A DNA stretch of 64,000 nt. Origin: Flavobacteriales bacterium UBA6057. GTDB lineage: Bacteria > Bacteroidota > Bacteroidia > Flavobacteriales_G > Salibacteraceae. Of this stretch, positions 1 through 9,587 are shown piece by piece (the first letter of the stretch is position 1; the number at the start of each line of letters is the position of its first letter). The DNA is taken from NCBI GenBank assembly GCA_002428995.1, contig DIYJ01000004.1:248001-312000 (forward strand). The letters are read 5' to 3'. A program made the position numbers and the translations under genes. The notes under the pieces are model-generated. The model was not told where the DNA came from and ran no database searches. It worked only from the letters and a program-made list of their open reading frames with translations.

Positions 1-1492
1 GCCGGGGTCCCAGATCCAACAGCTCAATGCTGTCTTCCTTGAAGGCATAAACTCCTCGTCCAGAACAGGTCACCCAGGTGGTATCGTCTCTTCCGTGAAA
101 GATTTGCCAAACCGAATGGTCAAAGTCGAGGTCACGTGAGTCTATCAAAAGCTCCGCGTCTGTGCTACGCTTCCGGAAGCCAGTGTTTGTACCTAACCAA
201 AGGTCTCCGTGGTCATCAATGCTCATCCGGTAACGTCCCTCCACACGCAGGACTGCCTCACCGTCTTCGAGTTCATAAACACCTTTTGCGGTACTGAACC
301 AGATGGATCCATCCGGTGCTTTGGCAATGGATCTGATCAGCGCATCCTCTATCGTAAGCTCTGCAAGTTTCTCGATACCTTTTTTCGGATTCACCCGAAA
401 AAGCTCGGCCTGATGCGTGCCAATCAATATGTCTTCGTCATCTGCAAGCATCGAGTGCATGGCTCCATCCTCAAACATTTTGACCGTGTAGTGTGACACA
501 CGGGTATTGGGAGCATAAAAAACGCCTTCGTAGGCACAGCTGACCCAGAGACCTTTTTCATGGTCTTCAAAAACACAATACACAATCTCCTTTTCAAAGA
601 AGTGTGCCGCCTTTTCGAGGTCGAAGACACTGTTCTGAAATCGCCAAAGACCGTAACTACCTACCCAGATATCTCCATAGGAATCTTCCAGCAGGGCATT
701 GTTGATGTCGTAAGGCAATACAAGATGATCGAGGACTCCAGCATCATTGAAATGGATTAGGTGTCGACCCGTCACCAGCACGTAATTGTTTTGCCGGGTT
801 TTGATGGCGCGGTATCCAGAGCTTGAGCCCGGTGGAAACTCTTGGCAATCTACAGCGAGCCGCCCGCCATTCACTTCCAGAATGATGCTGTCTGAATTTG
901 AACCGGAAATCTTCTTGTAGTAGTTCAAATAGTCCCCTTCGGACTCGATGAAAAAGGTCATGTTGCCCTTTTCGGGTATTTCACCCGTTTGGACAACGCT
1001 GTCAGGGCCTATCCTTATTTGAGGTACAGCGGAGGTCAAAGACACGCGCAAGGTGTCCGTAGAGTCCAGCTGAATGTGATTGATGATGCGTCTCTTGTGG
1101 CGTGGCACCTTATCCAGTTCCTTGGGTTTTAGCCATCGGAAGGTATCCCCCTCCAAACGATTGATCACACCCGTCACGGCATAGGTCCACATTTTTCCAT
1201 GATGGTCTACATGGCTGCCGTAGAGCACATCGGTCCGAACTTCAGGATTGTTTCTGTTGGTGTACTGCTTATGGCTGTAACCGGAATAGCGCCTGGTTCC
1301 ACCGGAACCGGTAAACCATATGTGTCCTTCATGATCCTGATTGATGTCGAACACCAGACCAGAGAACATCGCATCACCGCGCATCACCTCTTCAAAATGG
1401 ATGGTTTGCCCGGAGCTGGCTATGACTGTAAGCGTGAATAGAAAAGTTGCAAGAAGGTTGCCCCACTTGTCTTTTGGAGCCCATTCAGACAC
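1..1492 (-). CDS. Beta-propeller sensor protein, N-terminal part (3' end off window)
   Basis: The minus strand is open from the left edge to a TAA upstream of 1492, giving about 497 residues. No ATG precedes the signal peptide. The best start is GTG at 1490-1492, giving MSEWAPKDKWGN followed by a hydrophobic stretch (LLATFLFTLTVIASSGQ) that reads as a signal peptide. The visible product holds several two-component-regulator propeller repeats: GHIWFTGSGG, DIWVGSYGLW, GLWVSCAYEGV, SIWFSTAKGV, DLWLGTNTGF and TWVTCSGRGV. Proteins of this family are periplasmic ligand sensors that usually continue into a Y_Y_Y domain, a membrane helix and a LytS-type histidine kinase, like the complete gene at 18307-21159. 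Whether this one carries a kinase cannot be seen because the gene leaves the window. The GTG start is an inference. Confidence 0.8.
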   Translation of the reverse strand, partial: MSEWAPKDKWGNLLATFLFTLTVIASSGQTIHFEEVMRGDAMFSGLVFDINQDHEGHIWFTGSGGTRRYSGYSHKQYTNRNNPEVRTDVLYGSHVDHHGKMWTYAVTGVINRLEGDTFRWLKPKELDKVPRHKRRIINHIQLDSTDTLRVSLTSAVPQIRIGPDSVVQTGEIPEKGNMTFFIESEGDYLNYYKKISGSNSDSIILEVNGGRLAVDCQEFPPGSSSGYRAIKTRQNNYVLVTGRHLIHFNDAGVLDHLVLPYDINNALLEDSYGDIWVGSYGLWRFQNSVFDLEKAAHFFEKEIVYCVFEDHEKGLWVSCAYEGVFYAPNTRVSHYTVKMFEDGAMHSMLADDEDILIGTHQAELFRVNPKKGIEKLAELTIEDALIRSIAKAPDGSIWFSTAKGVYELEDGEAVLRVEGRYRMSIDDHGDLWLGTNTGFRKRSTDAELLIDSRDLDFDHSVWQIFHGRDDTTWVTCSGRGVYAFKEDSIELLDLGPR

Positions 1493-2249
1493 CGTTGAGC
1501 ATAGGTTTTTCCGGCCGGACGATTCGTTGATGATGTTCAGTGCTTAAGGTTAGGAATGACGCTTCAAAGCCAATCGAAGTATCGTTTTACGATGGTAAAT
1601 CTAAATGTTCAGATAAAATCACTCTGTCCATAAATGTTAGGATCGAAAATTGGCAGTGATTCAAAAGATTCACCGCTCACCCCTCGCAGGTTTGATGGCT
1701 TTCATTTTGAATTGAGTTTTGTTGTTTTTAGCATCGATTTGTCCTCTCCGCGGCCGGGCAATCTGTAGATCAAGTGCTTGTTATGTTCAGAGCTCATATC
1801 CACTGACCGTAGAGAGAGGCAACGATGTGTGAGCATGGTATATCGCTCCGCGAACACGAGCATCTATCCAATGAATGCGCATTGTTAATCCTTATGAATC
1901 TGTGAGTTGCGGGACGAATGCCCTCGAAAGCAATCCACGCTTCCGTGATCTTGCCCTTTTTTCGACCGAGTAAATCCCGATTGGGTCAAATCCAGCTTGA
2001 ATTACCCTCAATCCATTGATCTTTTCGATGGATGCTCATGGGTTTGGGTAGGGCAGGAGTCCAATGTTAAAATGGAGGGAATTTGGCGTTTATGCCCCCT
2101 GTTCGAGGGGACAATTGAAATGATGTTCTTGCTGAACGGCCCATTCTCTGTTTTTAAGAGTTCAATAACTGCTTCCTGCCCCGGTTTGGAAAAAGATCAA
2201 CGTTCTGCATTCTTCGTGCGTCACCCTTACAACTTAACTTCTCGAAACA
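1493..2249. other. Intergenic region without a recognisable gene
   Basis: This 757-base stretch separates two divergent genes, the propeller sensor (minus) and the giant PKD protein (plus). It should therefore contain two promoters, but no convincing TTG-N19-TAnnTTTG match was found on either strand. The short open frames here have no signal peptide, no low-complexity motif and no family resemblance, and one runs into the start of the PKD gene in another frame. No tRNA-like or strong hairpin structure was noticed. Confidence 0.5.
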
Positions 2250-5200
2250 TTGAATACATGCGTGCTGACCTTCTACCGGATTGCCCTTTCTCTTCTCTTC
2301 GTTTGTCTACTCTCCGGTCATGGTCTGGCACAACTAGTTACTTCAAACGCAGCGCCTTACGACACTCCTGACTCACTGGTCAGAAACGTTCTGCTCGGTT
2401 CCGGAGTGCGAGCGTTTAATATCGAATACAACGGAGTAGCGGGAAACCTGGGTTTTGCAGCCAACGGCATCGGCTACTTCGATAACACAGGCTCCACAAC
2501 CTTGGGCATTGGCATTGACGAGGGTATCATTATTTCTTCGGGTAACATCAATCAAGCGCCTGGGCCGAATCTGGTGGGAAACCGCTCTTCAGGGCTGACG
2601 GGCAATCTTTCGGACACGGATCTTGTCGTGCTCACAGGTGGATTGGTGCGGGATGCTTCCGTGTTGGAATTTGACTTCATCCCCAATGCTGACTCGGTTT
2701 CCTTTCGCTTTGTGTGGGCTTCTGAAGAATACCCTGAATATGCAGGAAGCGCATACAATGACCCCTTTGGGTTTTTCATCTCAGGCCCGGGAATCAGTGG
2801 AACGTATTCCAACTCAGCCATCAACATTGCCAAGATACCGGGAACAAACACCGAGATCACCATCAACACGCTGAATGCCAATGTCAACAGCGCCTATTAC
2901 ATTTCGAATGGTAGTGGGAATCAAGGGGCCGGGGATACGATTAATAACCCGGACGTCCAGTTCGATGCGTTTACGATACCCATAGAGGTATCGGCCATTG
3001 TAGTTCCCTGTGATACGTATCATATCAAACTGGCCGTAGCGGACGTGCAGGACCGGACCCGGAATTCTGCCGTGTTTCTGGAGGCAAACAGCTTCAGCAG
3101 CTCCGGTGTGGGGCTGAGCATCCTGAACGATTATGCTCCTTTTTATGGAGATACAGTGCTGTTTGAGGGCTGTGATTCCAATACCTTTTCGATTGATCGC
3201 CTGCATGGCTTCAACGCCTCAGAGAGCTTGTTTTTGCAGTTGAGTGGTGACGCTGATACCAATGATATTTCGGGGGTGCCCGACACCATCACCTTCGCGG
3301 TGAATGATACTTCCGTCACCTTCAATGTGCATGCTATTCAGGACTTTGTTTCCGATCCGGATGAGTCGCTGATCCTCACCATTTTCCCAGACACGGGTAG
3401 CTGTTTGATCACCGACAGCACCGTGTTCAACCTCGTGATCCGGGAACCTGATCCGCTGGTGAGCCTCACCATCGACACACAATTGGTTTGCAAGCAGGCG
3501 GACAGCATCTTCATTGGAGCTGAGATTACTTCGGGCCAGTTGCCCTACAACTATCAATGGAGCACGGGGGCCATGACCGATTCCTTCATGGTGAATACAC
3601 CGGTGAATGACACGCTCTTGTTTGTGACGGTAGAGAACGGCTGTTCCAGCGATACCATCATTGACAGCATCCGCATTTACACCTCGCTTTACCAGTCCAT
3701 CTTTACGCACACCATCGCGGATACCTTCCAGGTGCATTGCAACCAGGATACCCTGCCGTTGAATGTTTCCGTAGACACCGCAAACCATGAATTCATGGTG
3801 CGTTGGCATGTCACGCCCGCAGTGTTTGATACTACGCTGAAGCTCACTCCTCCTTACGATGATGGCTACGTGGGCTATACGATCATTGACCTGTGCGGGG
3901 GTGATATCATCGATTCATTGATCGATTCGGTATACATCGAGCGGAAGCGACCCACGGCAGATTTCACCTGGATCAACAGCTGTGTGTTTGACAGCCTGGC
4001 AGTGCAGGATTCGTCCAGTTCAGAATTCGGGGTTCCCGTTGTCGACTGGCAGTGGGATTTCAACAACGATGGTGTGATCGATGACATGGGGGCTTCAGTG
4101 GCCTTTCCCTTCCAGGACACCGGATCTTTCCCTGTAACCCTTGCCATCCAGGATTCCACCGGTTGCGTGGATACCGTAACCCGTTCGGTGCTCAGTTATC
4201 CGCTTCCTGATGTATCCTTCAGCCATGCGAACGCGTGCATTTTTGATTCGGTCACTTTCGCAGATCAGTCAACGGTAGACACAGTTTCCGGAGTTGGTTC
4301 TACCATCACCCAATGGCTATGGAGCTTTGGAGATGGTGACAGTTCTACCTTGCAAAACCCCGGGCATGCCTTCAATTCAACGGGTACTCAGAATGTGATC
4401 CTGATGGCGTGGACGGATAAAGGATGTAGAGATACAGCGTCCAGTACATTGCCGGTGGTCAGCTATCCGTTGCCCAATGTTTCCTTCAGTCATGTGAATG
4501 CCTGCTTCGAAGATTCGGTGAGCTTCGCGGATCAGACAACTATTCCCAGTGTTTCAGGTTTGACTTTCACCACCACACAGTGGCTTTGGGAGTTTGGAAA
4601 CGGAGATTCATCCATGTCCCAAAATCCCAATCACAGCTTCCCTGCTCCTGGTGATTACGTAGTAACGCTCACGGTTTGGAGCAACGAGGGATGTTCAGAC
4701 ACTGCGACCAATGTTCAGGCAGTGACCTCCTATGAATGGCCTCAGCCCGATTTTGCAGTGGTTGACGAGTGCATTGGTGATGTGAGCATGTTCAGCGATC
4801 AAAGCACGAGCCTGGATGGAACGGTCGATACCTGGAGCTGGCGCTTTGGAGGCAACGATTCTTCTATCCTGCAAAACCCCGGTTACACATTTCCTGCAAG
4901 AGATACCTTCAGCGTAGAGTTGAAAGTCACTACTGATCTCGGATGTTCTGACAGCATTTCGAAGGATGTGATCATCTATGATCTGCCTGATCCTTATTTC
5001 ACCTACAACACGATTTGCCAGGGCGACTCCATCTTCTTCCAGGAGGCTGCGGTGCCGGGAGTCACGGGACAGCCTGTGTTTAGCTACTTCTGGGACTTAG
5101 ACAACGATGGTCAGGCGGAGGACACGGGCGCAGAGGCAGCTTACTACTTCGGAACGGTGGTGGATTCTCACATCGTAGAGCTTCGGGTGACCGACAGCCT

Positions 5201-8200
5201 CGGATGTACAGATTCCATTACACGTCAGATTTTGGTGAACCCGAATCCTCAAGCGGCACTAGCCAGTACCAATGTATGCCTGGATGCTCCGGTGAATTTC
5301 TTCGACTTCACGACCATTCAGCTCGGCAACGTTGTTGGATGGACCTGGGCCTTTGGACAAGGAAACGATACTTCCTTGTTGCAAAATCCAGCGTATCAAT
5401 ACGCAAGCCCAGGCGCTTATGACATCTTCCTGCGTGTGGTTTCTGACAGCGGTTGTGTGGACACGATCAACGAATCGGTTTCTGTGGTGGTGAATCCTTT
5501 GCCTGTAACCAGCTTTTCGCTGAACAATACCTGCCTGGCAGACTCGCTGAACCTCATGGAAAATTCCACCATTTCTTCGGGAGACATCGTGCAGTGGATC
5601 TGGTATTTCGGTGACGGTTTGTCGGATACCATCGATGCTCCTGCACCAGATGGTAGCACTCATCATCTGTATGCCAACTATGGTAACTACGATGTGATTC
5701 TGGCTGCCATCAGTGACAGTGGCTGCGCGGTGCAAGACACGCAAAGTGTTCAGATGTACGAAATGCCGGTGGCCATGATCGATCATCAGAAGACGTGTTT
5801 CAATGACCTATCCCAGTTCAGTGACAGCACTATGATGGCAACGGATGTGATCGGTAACTGGCTCTGGGAAATGGGCGATGGAAATACCTACACTGCGCAG
5901 CATCCATCCCATCAATACGCATTGGCAGATACGTTCATCGTGAGCCTCACGGTGACCAGTTCACAGGGCTGCATCGATTCTGTTTCTGTAGCAGATACCA
6001 TACTGCCGCTTCCAATTCCAGCATTTATTACGCAGAACATTTGCCAGGAAGACACGCTCCAACTGCAAAATCTATCCTCCAGCGTCAATACCTTCTCGAT
6101 CGCCCAAAACCTATGGGATATTGACAATGACGGCACCGTGGATTACACCTCATTGGATGCCGAGCATCACTACCTGATGCATGATTCTGTGTTTGTTGAG
6201 CTGCGCGTGGTGGATGCCTTCGGATGTACTGATTCCACTCAGCAGCAGGTTTTCATTCATCCCGAGCCTCTGGCGCAGTTTGATCTTTCCAACACGTGTG
6301 AACTGCAGGAGGCCAGCTTCGTAGATCAGTCTACTGTAGATTACGGAGCCATTGTCAGCCACGCTTACACGTTCGGAGACGGGCAGAGCTCTAATGGCGT
6401 ACCCAGTCCTTTGAACGTTTACCAGAGTTTTGGAAGCTACTCGGTGAAGCTTCTGGTGACTACGGATAGCGGTTGTACAGATTCAATTACGCAGCCTATT
6501 GTCATTCACGAAAAACCTGTCGCGGACTTCTCCGTCAGCGATCGCTGTTTGAACGACTCCAGCCAGTTCAACGATCTCTCTACCATTGGCAATGGAAATC
6601 TGATCAGCTGGTTCTGGGGTTTTGGGGATGGGCAAAACTCTTCCCTGGGCTCGCCTTCAGTGCTCTATTCAGCGGCAGGAAACTATCAACCGACCCTCGT
6701 TGTGGAATCAGATTCCGGTTGCTTCGATACGGTCAGCTATGCCCACATCGTGCATCAACTTCCGGATGTTCAGTTCACGCTTGACAATGTTTGCCCCGGT
6801 GATTCGCTGAGCCTGACAGACGCCTCTGTTTCGCAGAACCCTTTCACCATCAATCAGTGGTATTGGGATGTGGACACGACCGGAACGGTGGATCACACCC
6901 TGGAAGATACCAAGCATTACTTCCCATTCCCTGGAACGGGTTTCCATTCGGTAGAGCTGAGAGTAGAGGATACCTACGGTTGTACCGATTCATTGATGTT
7001 GGTCACCAAGGTGCACCCTCATCCCAATGCACAGATCAGCACGGTGAACGCCTGCCTCTTGGATGCGGTGGAAGTTCGGGATAGCTCTACGGTGGATACG
7101 GGAAGCTTTGTTCAGTGGATTTGGGATATGGGAACCGGTGATACGCTCAATGACCAGAACAACTTCTATTTCTATTCCAGCGCAGGTTATCACCCGATGA
7201 CGCTGATCGCTACCTCAGATGATCAGTGCCGCGATACTGTTTCGTCTTCCGTACGTGTGTATCAGCTTCCCACAGCAGATTTCATGCACCAGGATACTTG
7301 CGAGTATGACAGCCTGCTGGTGAGCTCAGCATCGCTGGAAGGAGACACCACCATTTCACACTATGAATGGACCTTTGGAGATGGTACTCCGAGCCAGACG
7401 GGTAATCCTGCACAGCACCTCTATGGCGCGAATGCAATCAATGAGGTTCAGCTGATCATTACCGATCTCTACGGTTGTGAAAGTCGGGTAATCAAGGATG
7501 TGGAGATTTTTGAGCAGCCCAACGTGGCTTTCAGCTTCATGGATGTTTGTGACCAGGATAGCGTGTCTTTCATGGACGCTACTGCATATGATTCCACTGG
7601 CCTCTACAGTTCGGTGGAATGGTTTTGGGACTTTGGCGATGGGAATGCCGTAAACGCTTCTCCCAATCCGAGTCATGTATACGATACTGCAGGCTTCTAT
7701 GACGTCACCCTCAGTGTGGTGTCCAATCGTGGTTGCGTTGATTCACTTACTCAAACCGTCCAGATTCATCCCTTGCCTATTCCCGCTTTCTCCTGGATCG
7801 ACACCTGTGCAGGAAAGCCCTTCGAATTTGAGGATGAGTCTACGATTGCAGCAGCTGCCCTCGTAGCTTGGGAATGGAATTTCGGAGACAGCATTGTGAA
7901 CGAACGGCATCCAACGGTAGAATTCGACACCGGTGGCCTCCAGGACGTAAAGCTCAGCGTTCGCAGCAGCTTTGGGTGTGTCGATAGTCTGGTGCAGGCC
8001 GTGGATGTGATGTACGTGCCTCAGGCCATTTATGAGGTGAATATGCTTGAATCGTGTTCACCCGCCACCTTCGAGCTGGAGAACATGACCCAGGCGGTTC
8101 CTGATAACATCATTCGATTTGCCTGGTTCCTGAAAGGGGATAGCATTTCTACAGATCCTTCCATTTCACAGACACTTACCAACGAGGGACGGGTTCCAAA

Positions 8201-8813
8201 TACCTATGTCTATCAGCTTGCCGCAGTCACGGACGAGGGATGTGCCTCGGTGTTCCAATTGGAAGACACCCTGCAAGTGTTCCCGCTGCCCGTTGCAGGC
8301 TTTGTGGCCGATCCGGTGGAGACCACGACTTACCAAAGCCTCGTTAGCTTTTCAGATACTTCTACCGATGCGGTCGAGTGGATCTGGGATTTCGATGCTG
8401 ATGACAATGTGGGTTTCCTGACCAACGAATCCTTTGACTATCTGAATTACACCGGAAGCCGAACGGTGACCCTGACAGTGCTGAACGAGTATGAGTGTGT
8501 AGACAGCGCGTCTGTGGACTTATTCATCAAGCCGCAGCCGAAGATCTTTGCACCTAATTCCTTCACTCCTGATGGAAATGGTATCAATGACTTCTTTACT
8601 CCGAAGTACAACGATATCAAGCAGGTGCTTTACCTGCAGATTTACAATCGCTGGGGACAGATGATGTTTGATGGACGTAACAAGGATTCTGCCTGGGATG
8701 GTAGGACTAATGGCGAGGATGCACCTGCAGGAACTTACTTCTACGAGCTCCACTACGTAGATGCTGTAGGCAGAAACGGTCTGTTTACCGGGCAGGTGAA
8801 TTTGATTCGGTAG
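2250..8813 (+). CDS. Giant choice-of-anchor L / PKD-repeat surface protein with T9SS type B sorting domain
   Basis: This 2187-residue exported protein starts at TTG 2250 or GTG 2262; no in-frame ATG precedes the signal peptide (VLTFYRIALSLLFVCLLSG...LAQ). Residues about 25-265 match the choice-of-anchor L module (motifs DEGIIISSGN, SVSFRFVWASEEYPE, DPFGFFISGPG). Residues about 286-400 resemble a Calx-beta-like domain (PDESLILTIFPDTG), followed by an Ig-like stretch. From about 567 to 2080 there are roughly 18 PKD or PKD-like repeats of 80-90 residues, with cores such as WLWSFGDGDSS. Each repeat has a Cys near the front and one after SDSGC-type motifs. Residues about 2100-2187 are the gliding-motility-associated C-terminal (CHU_C, type B) domain (FAPNSFTPDGNGINDFF, YNRWGQ, WDG). 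Such proteins are exported by T9SS and held on or released from the cell surface, often as adhesins; the adhesin role here is inferred. Confidence 0.9.
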   Translation: MNTCVLTFYRIALSLLFVCLLSGHGLAQLVTSNAAPYDTPDSLVRNVLLGSGVRAFNIEYNGVAGNLGFAANGIGYFDNTGSTTLGIGIDEGIIISSGNINQAPGPNLVGNRSSGLTGNLSDTDLVVLTGGLVRDASVLEFDFIPNADSVSFRFVWASEEYPEYAGSAYNDPFGFFISGPGISGTYSNSAINIAKIPGTNTEITINTLNANVNSAYYISNGSGNQGAGDTINNPDVQFDAFTIPIEVSAIVVPCDTYHIKLAVADVQDRTRNSAVFLEANSFSSSGVGLSILNDYAPFYGDTVLFEGCDSNTFSIDRLHGFNASESLFLQLSGDADTNDISGVPDTITFAVNDTSVTFNVHAIQDFVSDPDESLILTIFPDTGSCLITDSTVFNLVIREPDPLVSLTIDTQLVCKQADSIFIGAEITSGQLPYNYQWSTGAMTDSFMVNTPVNDTLLFVTVENGCSSDTIIDSIRIYTSLYQSIFTHTIADTFQVHCNQDTLPLNVSVDTANHEFMVRWHVTPAVFDTTLKLTPPYDDGYVGYTIIDLCGGDIIDSLIDSVYIERKRPTADFTWINSCVFDSLAVQDSSSSEFGVPVVDWQWDFNNDGVIDDMGASVAFPFQDTGSFPVTLAIQDSTGCVDTVTRSVLSYPLPDVSFSHANACIFDSVTFADQSTVDTVSGVGSTITQWLWSFGDGDSSTLQNPGHAFNSTGTQNVILMAWTDKGCRDTASSTLPVVSYPLPNVSFSHVNACFEDSVSFADQTTIPSVSGLTFTTTQWLWEFGNGDSSMSQNPNHSFPAPGDYVVTLTVWSNEGCSDTATNVQAVTSYEWPQPDFAVVDECIGDVSMFSDQSTSLDGTVDTWSWRFGGNDSSILQNPGYTFPARDTFSVELKVTTDLGCSDSISKDVIIYDLPDPYFTYNTICQGDSIFFQEAAVPGVTGQPVFSYFWDLDNDGQAEDTGAEAAYYFGTVVDSHIVELRVTDSLGCTDSITRQILVNPNPQAALASTNVCLDAPVNFFDFTTIQLGNVVGWTWAFGQGNDTSLLQNPAYQYASPGAYDIFLRVVSDSGCVDTINESVSVVVNPLPVTSFSLNNTCLADSLNLMENSTISSGDIVQWIWYFGDGLSDTIDAPAPDGSTHHLYANYGNYDVILAAISDSGCAVQDTQSVQMYEMPVAMIDHQKTCFNDLSQFSDSTMMATDVIGNWLWEMGDGNTYTAQHPSHQYALADTFIVSLTVTSSQGCIDSVSVADTILPLPIPAFITQNICQEDTLQLQNLSSSVNTFSIAQNLWDIDNDGTVDYTSLDAEHHYLMHDSVFVELRVVDAFGCTDSTQQQVFIHPEPLAQFDLSNTCELQEASFVDQSTVDYGAIVSHAYTFGDGQSSNGVPSPLNVYQSFGSYSVKLLVTTDSGCTDSITQPIVIHEKPVADFSVSDRCLNDSSQFNDLSTIGNGNLISWFWGFGDGQNSSLGSPSVLYSAAGNYQPTLVVESDSGCFDTVSYAHIVHQLPDVQFTLDNVCPGDSLSLTDASVSQNPFTINQWYWDVDTTGTVDHTLEDTKHYFPFPGTGFHSVELRVEDTYGCTDSLMLVTKVHPHPNAQISTVNACLLDAVEVRDSSTVDTGSFVQWIWDMGTGDTLNDQNNFYFYSSAGYHPMTLIATSDDQCRDTVSSSVRVYQLPTADFMHQDTCEYDSLLVSSASLEGDTTISHYEWTFGDGTPSQTGNPAQHLYGANAINEVQLIITDLYGCESRVIKDVEIFEQPNVAFSFMDVCDQDSVSFMDATAYDSTGLYSSVEWFWDFGDGNAVNASPNPSHVYDTAGFYDVTLSVVSNRGCVDSLTQTVQIHPLPIPAFSWIDTCAGKPFEFEDESTIAAAALVAWEWNFGDSIVNERHPTVEFDTGGLQDVKLSVRSSFGCVDSLVQAVDVMYVPQAIYEVNMLESCSPATFELENMTQAVPDNIIRFAWFLKGDSISTDPSISQTLTNEGRVPNTYVYQLAAVTDEGCASVFQLEDTLQVFPLPVAGFVADPVETTTYQSLVSFSDTSTDAVEWIWDFDADDNVGFLTNESFDYLNYTGSRTVTLTVLNEYECVDSASVDLFIKPQPKIFAPNSFTPDGNGINDFFTPKYNDIKQVLYLQIYNRWGQMMFDGRNKDSAWDGRTNGEDAPAGTYFYELHYVDAVGRNGLFTGQVNLIR

Positions 8814-8929
8814 TAACAGCGAACCTTCAATGACAAGTTCGTAGGTCCATATCCTGAGCCAGTTTGCCCGAACAGCTTAAATCAGCTGCAGGAAGCAGAA
8901 GTTGATCTTTTGTGTTCTGCACTCTTAAA

Positions 8930-8963
8930 TTGCATTCCACCGCTCCGGGATACACTAGTTTTG
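8930..8963 (+). promoter_or_regulatory. Candidate Bacteroidota promoter
   Basis: TAGTTTTG at 8956-8963 fits the TAnnTTTG -7 consensus. A TTG at 8930-8932 lies 23 bases upstream, longer than the usual 19. It sits just ahead of the ATG at 8979, so the leader would be short. Confidence 0.35.
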
Positions 8964-8978
8964 CCTCGAATTCGTCCT

Positions 8979-9587
8979 ATGAAAAAACTAACCCTATTCC
9001 TTGTGCTCTGTCTGTGGAGCCTGGGAACAATGGCCCAAACGCCACCGTCCAGGCAGTTGAGCTGGCATGTTTCCTACATCGCCAACAACGCGCTCTATCC
9101 GGGAATCAACGGAGGCATTGAATACGGCCTTTTTGACAAGATCAACCTGGTGACCAGAAGTCGCAAAGGAACCTCTCGCCAATTCACCAAAGTGCACCAG
9201 CTGGTTGCGGCTGCTAACCTTGGTTTGGTATGGCATCCGCGAACGAGCACCACCCTCATCAATGCCTACACCATCGAATACCGGAAGACTACCAAGCGCA
9301 GGATGCAGTTTCAATTGGGGACAGGTCCTGCTTACATGCGAAGCTTTTTGCCCAACGTCTACGAAGTAGCTGAAGATGGAACGGCTGAAAAGCGTTTTCT
9401 GGCTGGCCGGGGATACTTTGCTCATCAGGTGTTCATTGGCTTTGGACGATACCGTAAGGGAGCGCGCAGCCTTCAGTGGTGGCATGTTCGCCTGGTCGAA
9501 AACACCCTATTTGACTACAACAATTCTATTCTTCCTTATCCGGTGCTGGAGCTTCGTCTCGGGTTCCACAAAAAGCCAATCGAATGA
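8979..9587 (+). CDS. Small exported, probably outer-membrane protein of unknown function
   Basis: The product is 202 residues from the ATG at 8979. This start is chosen over an in-frame ATG at 8910 because MKKLTLFLVLCLWSLGTMAQ is a clear Sec signal peptide ending at Q. The mature part alternates polar and hydrophobic residues and is rich in aromatics (SWHVSYIANNALYPG, LQWWHVRLVENTLFDY), as in small beta-barrel or periplasmic beta-sheet proteins of Bacteroidota. It ends with ELRLGF close to the C-terminus. I do not recognise a named family. The stop codon overlaps the start of the downstream hydrolase by four bases (ATGA at 9584-9587), so the two are very likely co-transcribed and translationally coupled. 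A candidate promoter precedes it. Confidence 0.7.
   Translation: MKKLTLFLVLCLWSLGTMAQTPPSRQLSWHVSYIANNALYPGINGGIEYGLFDKINLVTRSRKGTSRQFTKVHQLVAAANLGLVWHPRTSTTLINAYTIEYRKTTKRRMQFQLGTGPAYMRSFLPNVYEVAEDGTAEKRFLAGRGYFAHQVFIGFGRYRKGARSLQWWHVRLVENTLFDYNNSILPYPVLELRLGFHKKPIE

Noticed and set aside
1997..2371. Open frame of 124 codons before the PKD gene
   Set aside because: It overlaps the start of the PKD gene in another frame and has no recognisable features; the PKD gene is clearly real.
3950..8490. Regularly spaced repeats that might suggest a CRISPR array or DNA satellite
   Set aside because: The periodicity is about 250-280 bases, the frame is open throughout and the repeats are diverged PKD protein domains, not short identical DNA repeats.
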